Below, in pieces: positions 32,820 through 44,209 of a stretch of 64,000 bases of DNA. Position 1 is the first letter of the stretch. Every line of letters begins with the position of its first letter. The DNA comes from Mytilisepta virgata (Eukaryota > Mollusca > Bivalvia > Mytilida > Mytilidae). The notes under the pieces were generated by a model. That model was given only the letters and a program-made list of their open reading frames with translations, made no database searches and had not been told where the DNA came from. The stretch is from NCBI GenBank assembly GCA_028015205.1, contig CM051516.1:28758593-28822592 (forward strand). Reading direction: 5' to 3'. Both the position numbers and the translations under genes were made by a program.

Positions 32820-34310
32820 CTTCTGTTCAATTGAACTGAGGTCAAGGTAAGGTGGCATAAGTCAGACTGACATATCTAACAATAACCCCACACATCCAAT
32901 CTTTTTTGACATACCATGTATGGTTACTGCAAAATTATCACAATAACTGGAACTCTGTAAGAGAAACATGAAATTCAGGTCAAAGATAGGTGACATATAT
33001 TAGACAGACAGAGATGTGTACACACTAAACAATGATTCTTTCCACAAATATCATTGAATCATTTATTTACTATGTGTAGTAACTAAGAAACAACTTGATC
33101 TAAGTCAGTGAAGTATGAAAATGAATTCAATGTCAGGTGAAATACATTGTACATACACCTTGAAAAATTATACAGACCAAATACAGTGGCACTTTCACTT
33201 ACAGTAGCTGGAAAACAGACATCATCACAATAGACAGCTGCGCCATGAGCGCATGATATGCCCATCGTCTAGAAAATTATATTTCACCAATTAACATATA
33301 GACCCTTTGATTTTGTTCCTTATTTTGGATGAACAAGTAACATAACACGCTGGAACAGAAAATCGAAATTTCATAAAAAAAAGTATAAAGACCTTTAGAC
33401 TATCACAACAAACAACTGGATGTGTAAAGTTTGAAGTAAATCGGACAATGTGTTCTTAGATACAGAATGACATGTGAAAAATTCCCCCTTTTTCAATGAA
33501 CAAAGTTTCACAACTCTGAAATTCATGTGAGATTGGAAATGAGGTCAATTAAATGTTGGACAGAAATAAATTCCTTGCAACAATTTACATACTAAATATA
33601 GATGACCTACCATGTATAGTTACCGAGAAACATACTTGATCCAAAACTTTAACCTGACAATCAGAGAGTTAAAATGAGGTCAAGAACAGATGACACCTGT
33701 CGGACAGATAAACTTCCCCAAGCAAATATACAGATCAATATAGTTGACCTTACACTGGAGCATGAAAATAAGGTCAGGGATTTTAGTACTTGTTGGACAG
33801 ACATACAGTCCTTGCAATGAATCTACATCTATACTACTAAAAAAATTAAGGGCTCGATTTCTTTGGGCCGTTGTCACGTATCAACTGCAACAGACACAAT
33901 TCAAATCAGAATTTGAATGATTGAGGATGAATGTGTTGTCTGAAATGTTTGGATCGATGCATTTCTTTAAATGCTGGAATTATTTGAATTAACCCTTACG
34001 GAAAGAATATCCGCCATGTTTCCAGGATTCGCCAATCGTCTCCACTACCGCTCAAATTTTAATTGTTCTGCTATACAGTGGCTAGAGGCAACCGAACATA
34101 GTACTGATATGAACAGTAATTATAGTGCAGATGATATTATTTTTTCTGATAACCATGCTTTCACAGGTGGTTGCCTAGTACTAAATATAGCTGGCCTACC
34201 ATGTAAACAAACTGAGGAATAGACCTAATCCAAAATTTTAACATGGTAAATAGAGCATGAAAAGGAATACAAGGTCAGGTGACTGAGCTCATAAGCAACT
34301 GTTACACCAA
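32820..34310 (-). repeat. F5-like tandem array in a TMEM135 intron
   Basis: Repeated units with GAGGTCAAG, GACACCTGT.GGACAGATA and TGACCTACCATGTATAGTTA, roughly 140-150 bp apart (for example 32826/32976 and 33538/33676). They resemble the reverse complement of the 146 bp F5 monomer at 4.1 kb. The terminal hairpins are not visible. Open frames at 33083 and 33680 are repeat by-products. The Helitron at 33828-34178 interrupts one unit. Confidence 0.55.
33828..34178 (+). mobile_element. Short non-autonomous Helitron
   Basis: It starts TCTATACTACTAAAAAAATT directly after a host A, and ends GGTTGCCTAG directly before a host T, which are the canonical TC...CTAG Helitron ends in an A^T target. A small stem (AACCA with TGGTT) lies just before the CTAG. 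A neighbouring array unit near 33585 reads TTTACA then TACTAAATATAG without the insert. It is only 351 bp long and encodes no Rep/helicase, so it would depend on an autonomous partner. The frame at 33971-34222 crosses its border and is not a gene. Confidence 0.85.
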
Positions 34311-34681
34311 ATTTGGATAACCTAGATGATATCCCTACTTAAAACTGTTGCCAATGTCAGAAAAGCGATACCTATGTCTCACCTTCAACAAAATTCATCA
34401 CAGGCCAGACAAAAATATATATTTTCTGTTCTATATCTTGTTACATTTTAAAGTACCTATAAAGTTAGACAGGCTCAAACTCTAGAGTTCGAAAGTTTTC
34501 AAAGCAGCTGTACCTAACTGTGAAAATCAGTGGCTGCCTGCCTGTATATTTTCAACATAATATTTTATGTGACCAATGAAATTTTATGTACTAAGACAAA
34601 CATTTTGTCCGTGCTTAAAAAACAATATGCAAATTTTCTGCTATATTCTTAATTTAACAACATACTAGTGGGTAAACTCAC
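34311..34681 (-). other. TMEM135 intron, unremarkable
   Basis: AT-rich sequence; nothing recognised. Confidence 0.4.
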
Positions 34682-34849
34682 CCTAAATACTGCAATAAAG
34701 CATCCTAAGAAGGCACCAAGATTAAAATTATCTCTATGTTTGACGGCTTGTAGAAGAGCACTTGGTCGTTTGAAGACTTTTGATAATGATCCTAAGATTT
34801 TCACAACACTCTGAATTCCATATCCTATACAAAAGTTTCGTAGTAATCC
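34682..34849 (-). CDS. TMEM135: TMEM135 exon (168 nt)
   Basis: Minus-strand TATTGCAG acceptor and GTGAGT donor, with 56 whole codons. It encodes GLLRNFCIGYGIQSVVKILG, then FKRPSALLQAVKH and ends LGAFLGCFIAVFR. This matches the conserved order in the family: a KGF/GLL start, an 'F..GY..Q' helix, 'PS.L' and a 'N.QLGAFLGSF' membrane segment. Phases agree with both neighbouring exons. Confidence 0.95.
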
Positions 34850-35239
34850 CTGCAATAGAAATGGAATATTTGACTTAGAAACAAGAAGCTGGCTCATTGA
34901 CAAACCAAATTTTCATTTATCATTATTTTGAGTCACATGTCAAAATATTCTTGATAAAACGGCAAAATTTTTTTTGTGCTCTGAAAATTTTAGTGAGCAA
35001 TTATTAAGTATGGTTGCATATTTTGTCGGGCAAGTTATTTTGCAGAATATAAATATATCTTTTTTTAAATCAGTATATAGACAATTGTTTCAGCTTTACA
35101 TACTACTGGTCTCGGCCATTACTGGAGTGATATATTTATCAGAATATGCATATGGGAAAAAAACATCTTAGATCCATTTAGACAAAGTATATTGTAACTG
35201 ATTCTATTGTCTTTTTCTTCTTATTGAACCAGTTCCATT

Positions 35240-35315
35240 CAAATTAGTTCTCACCATGATATTGGCTGCAATATCGCCAGCTCGGCGTTAAAAAATATTC
35301 AATCAATCAATCAAT
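35240..35315 (+). mobile_element. SINE 3'-end fragment
   Basis: CTGCAATATCGCCAGCTCGG then CGTTAAAAAATATTC and four AATC repeats, the style of SINE/LINE 3' tails seen in molluscs; SINE-1 also ends in GGCGTTAA plus an AATC-like run. The head is absent. Confidence 0.4.
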
Positions 35316-35352
35316 CTTCTTATTGACCCTTACTCAATATCCTTATATTTTC

Positions 35353-35702
35353 GACCGCCTCAGTGGTCTCGTGGTAGCGTGCTCGCCCCAAGTGCGGAAG
35401 GTCGCGGGTTTGATCCCCGGCCGGGTCAAACCAAAGACATTAAAATTGTTATTTGCTGCTTCTCTGTCAAGCACACAGCATCTAGGAGTAAGAGCAAAGA
35501 CTGGTCGGCTCAGAGTCAGTATAATGTGTCCGAGTGAGGTGATATGTCTTCCTGCAGACACTCGTGAGCAAGCACATTAAAAATCTGACTTAGCGTGTCT
35601 GTCTAGTACAAAGCAGGGATCATATTCATTGTCATATCAACATGTTCTTGTCCAGAAATGCACCTGGTTGCCAATGGACAATAAACAATAATTCATCCAT
35701 CC
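35353..35702 (+). mobile_element. SINE-3 (tRNA-derived), full-length copy
   Basis: Flanked by perfect 14 bp direct repeats ATCCTTATATTTTC (35339-35352 and 35703-35716). The head has box A CAGTGGTCTCGTGGTAGCGT and box B CGCGGGTTTGATCCCCGG. The body includes TTGCTGCTTCTCTGTCAAGC and the tail is an (ATCC)n run. Length 350 bp. It lies in the TMEM135 intron. Confidence 0.92.
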
Positions 35703-35785
35703 ATCCTTATATTTTCACATGTTTGGAATTCATTTATTTTTTTTATTTTTTTAGATCAAAACAATATATATAAGCCTATAATTAC

Positions 35786-35990
35786 CTGAAGGGTATAATA
35801 AGTACAACTACTTTTATGTTGGCATAGATGATGCTTTGGCAGATCTTTAATCCATTTAACAACAGTCTGGACTGATTTGTACTGTTTGAATTGTTGTTTT
35901 ATCCCATTACGTCTATGTTGGACTGGATCCTGCTCTACTGTTTCCTCTGATAATACTGTAAGTGGTAGTTCTTCTTTTCCTAATATCTTA
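35786..35990 (-). CDS. TMEM135: TMEM135 exon (205 nt)
   Basis: Minus-strand TTTGCAG acceptor and GTAATTA donor. One base (T) completes a Ser codon, then 68 codons follow. It starts KILGKEELPL, matching the family's 'GKEEIP' motif, runs through a variable polar loop (about 40 residues) and ends with a Cys/His segment HHLCQHKSSCTYYTLQ, corresponding to the Cys-rich stretch of TMEM135. The loop is probably soluble. Confidence 0.93.
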
Positions 35991-36054
35991 CTGCAAATAC
36001 ATTTATTAACAACAAACTCATTAAAATATGAACTTTAATGCACAAAAAATTTCA

Positions 36055-36509
36055 AGGGCACCGTTGCGTAGTGGTTTGCGCATTGAACTACGTAACCAAA
36101 GGTCCCTGGTTTGATTCCCATTTGGGATCAAAATTTCTGGGATCAAATTTGTGATGCCCTATCAACACCATTTGCAAGGATGATCTCAATAAAAGTTGCT
36201 TGTTCGTTAGATGGGGCGAAAAAGTCTGTCCCATGTTAAGGGAGAGCAACACCCTTAGCATGATAGACTCCCCTGTAGATGTCAGAAAATAGTAGGTTAA
36301 ATGGTCTCAATAAAAGTTGCTTGTTGTTCGTCAGATGGGGACAAAAAAGGCTGTCCTATGTTAAGGGAGAGCAACATCCTTAGCATGTAAAAGATTCCCC
36401 TGTATATTTCGAAAAAAGTAGGTTTAATGGTACTACAGGTCAAGAGGAGAGGGATTAACATAAGTTGGTATAGCTTGTTTACAAATCCACTATAAATAAA
36501 TAAGTTTAA
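36055..36509 (+). mobile_element. SINE-2, long copy with internal duplication
   Basis: Head with box A GCGTAGTGGTTTGCGCATTG and box B CTGGTTTGATTCCCAT. The central part, starting (G/A)(G/A)TCTCAATAAAAGTTGCTTG, is present twice at 36182 and 36303 (121 bp apart). The tail is CCACTATAAATAAATAAGTT. No target duplication could be fixed. Confidence 0.82.
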
Positions 36510-37208
36510 ATTAATTACATTAAACTAACATTTTAATGATATTTTCAACTGACCCCTCACACCTAATAATCCAAGTCCTGATGTTTACACTGCAATAAAT
36601 ATCCTTTATTTTCTCATAAACTGTCTTGGGTATTTTGAAATCATCTAAAAAGTATGGCCGGACGTATGGCTTTAGTTGGTAATCAAGTCAGGTAATTATT
36701 GTCAAGTTGGAGATTTGGGTCAATTGGTTTAAAAAACAGCTCTTTTATTTTTATGTTGATACACAGGTGTGGCTAATTTTTTTGTTATCCAATACTCCTA
36801 CTTTTACGGCTTTAAAATACATCAATACAAATAATATCTAAAATCTGAGGATGAAAACTAATCCAAATTGTCTTATTTTTGCCTAAAATTTGAAAATCTC
36901 TTCCCCTGATAATTTTCAAAAGCTTAAAATTATAGAACCAACTTTTACTTAAAGATTTTAAGACAGGTATTAATTTTCTGAAGTATGACTAAAACTAATT
37001 CAATGAGAGTAGTGAAAATCGTGACTTCTCAATATTTCAACCTAGCAGTGATAAAACATAACAAATGTAATTGTGCATTATATGTACAATTCCTCATATT
37101 TTTGCAATAAATCTGTCAATTTAATAAATATAAAGACTTCTGAAATCTACAAAATATTTCTAAACATTCACTAATTCCAGTAAGAGTTATTCCCCTTATA
37201 CCACTTAC
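36510..37208 (-). other. TMEM135 intron, unremarkable
   Basis: AT-rich; no exon or repeat family recognised. Confidence 0.4.
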
Positions 37209-37247
37209 CTGAAGGTGGAAAGCAGTGACTTGGGAAGACTATTTTTC
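37209..37247 (-). CDS. TMEM135: TMEM135 micro-exon (39 nt)
   Basis: Minus-strand TGTTTCAG acceptor and GTAAGTGG donor. One base finishes a codon, then KNSLPKSLLSTF, and the last two bases (AG) join the T of the next exon to make Ser. The phases fit exactly, and the peptide aligns with the short segment that precedes 'GKEEIP' in vertebrate TMEM135. It is the most upstream exon I can place; about 165 N-terminal residues of the ~458-residue protein are not accounted for in the window. Confidence 0.85.
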
Positions 37248-37317
37248 CTGAAACAGAAACAAAACAATATATATTGTAAAACCATCTCTGAGATAAACAG
37301 ACATGTTACTGACAATG

Positions 37318-37515
37318 ATGGATGGATGGATGAATTATTGTTTAACCTCCAGTGGCAGCCAGGAGCATATCAGGAACAGAACATATGATAATGAATATGA
37401 CCCCTGCTGTGTACTAGACAGACACGCTGAGCTGGATTTTTAACATACTAGCTCACGAGGTAACTGTCCTCAGGAAGACATATCACCCTACTTGGACACA
37501 TTATACTTGCTCCGA
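37318..37515 (-). mobile_element. SINE-3, 5'-truncated copy
   Basis: Starts with the (GATG)n tail and GAATTATTGTTTAACCTCCA, then CTGAGCTGGATTTTTAACAT and GCTCACGAGGTAACTGTCCT, ending at CCGAGCCGACCGG. The tRNA-like head is missing, as expected for target-primed 5' truncation. Confidence 0.75.
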
Positions 37516-37616
37516 GCCGACCGGTCGATCTTTGCTTTTAATTATAGATTACTAACAATTAAACAAAGACTTAACCAATAATTACCACATTCTCAGATTT
37601 TTTTTTTACTAACTAT

Positions 37617-37897
37617 GAAAATAACAATCCAAAGATACTAATATTAGATATAGTAAATTTATACTATGCTGTACACGACGCATTTCAAGGAGTTACCTCT
37701 CATCAGCAGCATTAAAACCGAAACATTTGGAAGACCAAAAACCAAACTTATATTAAACAAGAAGTACTCAACCAAAAATACCGAAATAGGAAGCCAAATT
37801 TCAGCTAAGGAGATCTACCATGTGCAATACAAGGAAAGAACCCTTAGTATTTCTATTATTTTTGAATTTTGCTAAATACTGGTAATTTCTAAAACAA
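37617..37897. repeat. Dispersed repeat R-A, copy 1
   Basis: ATAACAATCCAAAGATACTA to AAATACTGGTAATTTCT, matching 47697-47977 with about ten differences by eye over 280 bp. A 69-residue plus-strand frame exists in this copy but is not maintained in the other. Nature unknown. Confidence 0.75.
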
Positions 37898-39185
37898 AGC
37901 AATCCTTTCAATTGTCTCTTTTATTTTTAAAGATTTATAATTTGTCAAACTGTTGAATGACTTCATAAATTGTTAACAACTTTTTAAAATTTTTGGACAG
38001 AAGTCCAAAATTATTTAATGTATACTTATACATTTTCTTAAAAACTAAACTTTGGATTCAAGTTTCTAACAAGATGGAGAAAAAAAACAAACAAAAGTCG
38101 TCAAACAGGAATTTTATGTCGCATTGCTCTGAAAATGTTTCCTAGAATATGGTGTACCTATGAAGGCTTGTGACAAAATATCAAGCAGCTGTAATGAGTT
38201 GTTGCAGAGAAAAGTGTGAGGAAAAATTTTGTATTCCAAACAATAAGTTCGATGCAGAAAAAATTCTGTTACAGACAGATAGACGCATGGACAGAACCAC
38301 AAGGGTAAAACAGTATACCCCCCTCTCCATTGACCTGAGGCATAATTATTTACAAATCTATTCTTATGTATATAGATATAATGTCAAGTTATAAATATTG
38401 TTTATTATGACACTACTCCCCCACACCCCTTACATTAAAAAGTATATATGCAGAAAACAAGGAATATATTTCTAGGTGACACAATAAAAGTATTCATACA
38501 CAATAATATTCAAGTTAAAGGTCAATAAATGCTACTATGGTTTCTGTCAATCATTTCATAATTATGATCAGGGGCAGATAACTAATGTCAGTCATAATTG
38601 ATTATTTTTAAGGGGAGATAATTCAATGTCAATCAATGGAAGTAGAAGATAATTGAATGGGATTGGTTTCTGGCACCTGACTGATCAAATCTACATTTTC
38701 ATAAATCATGAAGATAACTATTATACTACTTGTCAGGATTTTCCTGCCAAATAATCTGTTGGAATCTATCACTAAAGAATGGAATGTACACAGAGGAAGA
38801 AGACATTAGTTTTAGGATGGAATGGTCTCATCTGTATCATAAGCTGTTTGTCATTTTAGACTTAAATTGAAATGTGCATTTATATATGCTGCAGATGACC
38901 TCAAAGAAAATGAAAAGGAAAGCAAATTAAGTTCTTCAAGTCTTTTGACTTTGTTAAAGAATGGAGCTTGTCTTTCACATTCATGCTTTATTATTTCACT
39001 ATTATGATTACAAAATTTACTCAAGATCAACAAAATCAACCATTCAAGTAAAAATACAATCAAAATAATGGTAATCTAACTGCCACTATCCTGTGTTCTT
39101 CTTATCATTTAGATGTTTACTTATAGTTATTTTTTATTTTTTCATAAAATAAAAAATCATAAACATTCTAATAATGAACAAGACC
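37898..39185. other. Putative TMEM135 intron, unremarkable
   Basis: AT-rich. No supported exon: the open frames at 38114-38394 and 38851-39063 have no splice or homology support. Confidence 0.35.
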
Positions 39186-39626
39186 AATTACATGTCTGGA
39201 TCTGCGTCACCGTCATATGTTTGTCAGGCTAAGTTCAACATGCAAAAATTCATTGTAAAAATTTGCCACATTTGCCCCAAATACGAGGTGCACATCTTCT
39301 ATATGTATATAAACACTAATCAAAGTTTGAAAAATATTGGTTAAATACAGTCGGAGTTACAGATTACACAAAGTATACACCGTTCATAGCATGAATTGAT
39401 GAAAATTGGTTAAGTTCAACATGCAAAATTTCATAGTAAACATTTGTCAAATTTGTCCAAAATAGAAGGTGCACATCTTCAATATGTATATAAACACTAG
39501 GAAAAGTTTGAAAAATACTGGTTTAATACAGTCAGAGTTACAGATTACACAAAGTATGTACCCCTAAGCATGATGGACGGAGTGGAGCAGTTACTAGACC
39601 TGCTTTCACCATTGCTGAAGCAGGTA
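39186..39626 (-). mobile_element. F4 family element, two 181 bp units
   Basis: Right edge reads back TTTTTACCTGCTTCAGCAA, pairing with AAAGCAGGT, then CTCCGTCCATC. Two tandem units with AAGTTCAACATGCAAAA.TTC begin at 39230 and 39411 (181 bp), sharing AGTTACAGATTACACAAAGTA. The left end is not recognisable. Confidence 0.6.
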
Positions 39627-40845
39627 AAAAGAAATATTTTATTTATAACACAAGAGACAGACAACCATCACAGAGATTCTCTTACATTTTACACAAAGTA
39701 CACCAAAAGGGAATATGTAGGCTGTACTAACAACATGGCTGAAAAGTAAAAAAACCTGTCAAACACCCAAAATCATCAATGTTTTTAGACTATATTAAGA
39801 CAATAGCTGAAAGTACAGAACTTGTTAAAAACCCAAAAACATCAATGTGTTTAGACTGTATTAAGATCATGGCTTAATTTTAACAGAACTTGTCAAAAAC
39901 CCAGAATCAGAAAACCATCAAAGTTTTTTCTGTTTTATAAAATTTTCAACTATAGAGACCAATTACCAATATCTGGACATATGGCTTATTTAGGGAAACT
40001 TTCACCATGTCAAACTACTCGATGTTCAGTCTGAAGCAAGAACATTCAGGCTCAAATTATTCAAATTAAATAAATCTCTTCAAATCCAAGTTTAAAAACT
40101 TTGAGTAGTGGAATTTTATGCCACAAATCAATAAACCATATCTCTACATAAAATTATGGCTGAACTAGATCACTTTGTATGGGGAGGTTACAAATGGTAT
40201 GGCTGACACTGCAAAACATCAACATTTAAAATATCAAAATATAATGTTTACAACTATGTTACATGTTCTTATCACATAATAATTGTTTTCCTTCTTCTTT
40301 GATCTTAAGACATTGCCACCCTGACAGTATTTCTTATGTAAGCACAACCGCCATGATGTCTGTGATAAAATATCAAGCCTTACATAACGGACTTTTGGTG
40401 CAAGTTTTGTCCTGTAGACCTAAACAAAGTACCAACTGCCTCTGGCATTAATGACAAAAAACCAAATGAAAGTAAAACTGGTTATGAGTTACAACAATCT
40501 AAGCAAAATAAAACTACACAAAGATACCGGTATCTGAGTAACAATTTTTCTTTGTCAGCGTTTAGAGCCGCCTGCTCGCACATGATGCCAAAACTAATAC
40601 AGGGAAGGAGGAAAATTTGCTAAAATTCTGTTTAACTGGATACGGGGTATGCATCAATGAGCCCTAGTTACAACAAACATGGCTGTAGGTTGATAACAAC
40701 TTCAAGTTGTCCTGTGGCTTTAAATACATGTTTCTAAGCAACCGAAAACATCTCAGGACAGCTGTCATTACAATTTCAATGCCAGTCATAGAAAAATCCA
40801 ATTAAAATACAATCATGTAACAAAGCAGAGCTGGAGATAACCACT
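39627..40845. other. Putative TMEM135 intron
   Basis: Contains an imperfect ~60 bp direct repeat at about 39775-39905 (TGTTTTTAGACTATATTAAG and AACTTGTCAAAAACCCA words). No gene recognised. Confidence 0.4.
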
Positions 40846-40849
40846 AATT

Positions 40850-41712
40850 ATACAGGTTCCTGTCTTTACAGGCAGACTACTAAATATACAAGTTCCTGGC
40901 TTGAGACAGGCAGACCACTTAATATACAGGTTCCTGGCTTGAGACAGGCAGACCACTAAATATACAAGTTCCTGGCTTGAGACAGGCAGACCACTTAATA
41001 TACAAGTTCCTGGCTTGAGATAGGCAGACCACTTAATATACAGGTTCCTGGCTTGAGACAGGCAGACCACTAAATATACAAGTTCCTGGCTTGAGACAGG
41101 CAGACCACTTAATATACAGGTTACTCGCTAGAGACAGGCAGCCCACTAAATATACAAGTTCCTGGCTTGAGACAGGCAGACCACTAAATATACAAGTTCC
41201 TGGCTTGAGACAGGCAGACCACTTAATATACAGGTTCCTGGCTTGAGACAGGCAGACCACTAAATATACAAGTTCCTGGCTTGAGACAGGCAGACCACTT
41301 AATATACAGGTTACTCACTAGAGACAGGCAGCCCACTAAACATACAAGTTCCTGGCTTGAGACAGGCAGACCACTTAATATACAGGTTCCTGGCTTGAGA
41401 CAGGCAGACCACTAAATATACAGGTTCCTGATATGAGACAGGCAGCCCACTAAATATACAAGTTCCTGGCTTGAGACAGGCAGACCACTTAATATACAGG
41501 TTCCTGGCTTGAGACAGGCAGCCCACTAAATATACAAGTTCCTGGCTTGAGACAGGCAGACCACTTAATATACAGGTTACTCGCTACAGACAGGCAGACC
41601 ACTAAATATACAAGTTCCTGGCTTGAGACAGGCAGCCCACTAAATATACAAGTTCCTGGCTTGAGACAGGCAGACCACTAAACATACAAGTTCCTGGCTT
41701 AAGACAGGCAGA
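40850..41712. repeat. 38 bp minisatellite, about 22-23 copies
   Basis: Unit TATACAAGTTCCTGGCTTGA plus GACAGGCAGACCACTAAA, exact 38 bp period (for example CCTGGC at 40895 and 40933). Two main variants alternate (CTTAATATACAGG and CTAAATATACAAG), with a rarer variant GGTTACTCGCTA at 41119, 41309 and 41575, spaced 5 and 7 units. Because 38 is not a multiple of three and the unit lacks minus-strand stops in all frames, long false open frames arise on the minus strand (40813-41526). Confidence 0.95.
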
Positions 41713-42159
41713 TGTCTACAAGAAGATGTAACCAGAATTTTTCTTCAACACTGTTTTAATCCTGCCTGCCTGCCTGCAATACTTTGCCAAAGTAATAAAT
41801 AACCAATTTTTTCTATTGCAAAATTTGGTTAATAAAATGTGTACATGTAAATATGCATACAATTTCTATGCCAAATCTAAAGGATTGTATACAACACAAT
41901 CATGAGCTTTTTTAATTCTTTTTTCTGTTTGCACTTCAGTGTTTCATATCTGAAGAAAATCTTTCACATGAAATCTAATTGATGTACTTTCATATCTAAA
42001 ATGGAAGCTCCCCCCCTCTCTTTCACATATCAATTCATTCATGTGTACTCCATTGCTTCAAATAACATGAATAATATTTCTCATGTCAAATAATCCAAGT
42101 GCACTTGTTTCAAATCTCATGATTTCAGCAAACTAGTTCAACTTTCCATTTTTTAATAA
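41713..42159. other. Spacer after the minisatellite
   Basis: Short (GCCT)n run at about 41763-41777; the rest is AT-rich and unremarkable. Confidence 0.4.
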
Positions 42160-42425
42160 CTGTTTCAATTTAATATTTTTTACAAAATTGAAGTTTATAC
42201 AGACTGTTTTAAATTTAAATGTTTCTGGCTTGGCAGATTTATACAAGAAACTGTCAGAGTGACAAGAAACCAGATTTACGAACTGTTTCAAATTTTAACA
42301 TTTTTTTTTTACAAACTGTTTCAAATTTTAACAAATTTCTTTCAAACTGTTTCAAATGTTATCAAGTTTTTTTAAAATTTGTTTCAAATTTAAAACTTTG
42401 TTTTACAATCTGTTTCAACTAAAAC
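42160..42425 (+). repeat. Degenerate ~32 bp tandem repeat (CTGTTTCAAATTT)
   Basis: CTGTTTCAAA words at 42283, 42316 and 42347, then near 42379 and 42410, spacing 31-33 bp, with earlier weaker units. The overlapping plus-strand frames here come from the repeat. Confidence 0.6.
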
Positions 42426-44209
42426 AATTTTTCACAAATTTAGCAGAGTGCATCCTTTCAAAGAAGATTATGTCAACTTTTTCATGGACCACATTTTACA
42501 AAAGGATCCATTATCATATTTCTCAGTGCCATCTATATAGTAAATTTAACCTTCTCTCCCTTTTTGTGTGGGTGTCATCTATCATACAGTCCCAAATGCA
42601 TTTACGTGCCGACATTTATGGGTTTGTACCGATTTCTATGGTCCCTCTGACCTTGTTTGACCAAAAAACATTTGAATGACATCATTTATGACTACAAACA
42701 TTATATATATGACAGACTGTATAACTATTACATAGTACTTCAACCAGAGTTATTTATAGCACGACAATGACTTTACAACTGGTGTCAGTTATAATATATG
42801 CCGATAATAGACAAAAGTCAAATACCTCTTCACATACCAGCTCCCAAATTCTCTGGTCTACACAGGTATTCAAACTTTAACATGTAATATGGCATTACTG
42901 CAATTTATACAACCGACTTATTTTATGACACTATTCAGAAACTACTTGCTCTTGTAGGCTTGTAAACTTCGATTTTCCTAATATAAACAAACTTATCCCA
43001 TGATGCCATTAAATTCGACTAGATATTCTGCATTTGTCATACTTTAATATCATAGCATCAGGTAAATTCCTGAAAGACCATCCTCCTAAATGATCAAAAA
43101 CTATCATGTTCACTTAGTAAAGTATCATGGTATATGAATTGGCTATACAATATGTACCCCTACTCGACTAACTAAAAATACATTTCTAATTTTTCAAAAT
43201 TGTTGAAGAAAAAATGGAAAATTTATAATGACTGCAAATAAGTCGCATTTGAAGCTGAAGTAAACCTTGATAAATATAGATTCTACAACGATAACCAGTT
43301 GATTATGAAACTCAAGATAATTAAATTTTCATTTAAATAAACTGTGAGGCTTGTCCGAACAGTTTAAAAAAATGAAAATTTAATTATCGAGAGTGGATAA
43401 ATTTCATAATTTACCTGTCAAGAGTTTTAGAATCTTTTTCTCAAATGACTATTTAAAACTTTGAGAGGTCTTCTGAATGTTTTTAGGTAGGAAATTTCAC
43501 GAGCATTTAACCAATGTGTGGTGATACCAGAATTTATCAAACGGGTCAAGAGATGTATATAAATGCGCAAAGAATTAGAGAAAGAATTTTATGTACATTG
43601 TATCAGGTCCAAACTTTGCTCAACAGAATCACAATCCTGGAATTGATTATGGAAGATACAAAAAAAAACCCAGATTTTTCGTCAATTCAGACTATTTAAA
43701 TTTTATACAAAAACAAAACAAAAAACAAAAAAAATTTTAAAAATTTTAAAAATACAAATTACAAAATATTCAAACCACAAGAAAAAATTTTTTGAAGAAT
43801 TTTCTGTTCAAATTCAGAAGCTAATTATTTATTTGAAAATAAACTTGACTTAAACATCAAGTTCAAAATTTAGGTTCCTTCATTATACAGAGTGTAGAAC
43901 TTAGGACAAGGGACTGTTGATTTAGAATTGAACAATTTGTAACTTATTTCATTTAGTGCATTCAATAATTGATATATGTTTACTGCCATTTGTATACATG
44001 TATTTGTCACAAGTTCTTATTTGAATAAAGTTTTCATATTCATTTTCCTAGTAAACAAATTTTTTGAATATTCAAAGATTCTTATTTCATCGGATACTTC
44101 AATTAATGGCTTGACTACAGCCATGATAACCAATTAAACTGATATCAAACAGACTATAATGAATCTTCCTTAGACAATAAAAAAAAAAATTCTGTTAAAC
44201 TGTATAAAA
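42426..44209. other. Putative intron or intergenic sequence
   Basis: AT-rich with A-rich low complexity at 43700-43760. A plus-strand frame at 43514-43699 (61 codons) has ordinary composition but no supporting splice sites. No gene called. Confidence 0.35.

Noticed and set aside
33971..34222. 83-codon plus-strand frame
   Set aside because: Lies across the right border of the Helitron and into the tandem array; not a Rep or helicase fragment.
40813..41526. Three minus-strand frames of 70-85 codons encoding a repeated Ser/Leu/Gln peptide
   Set aside because: They are produced by the 38 bp minisatellite, which lacks stops in all minus-strand frames. No start context, splice site or unique sequence.
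43514..43699. 61-codon plus-strand frame (MCGDTRIYQTG...)
   Set aside because: Composition is plausible but there is no splice context and no family resemblance; left uncalled.
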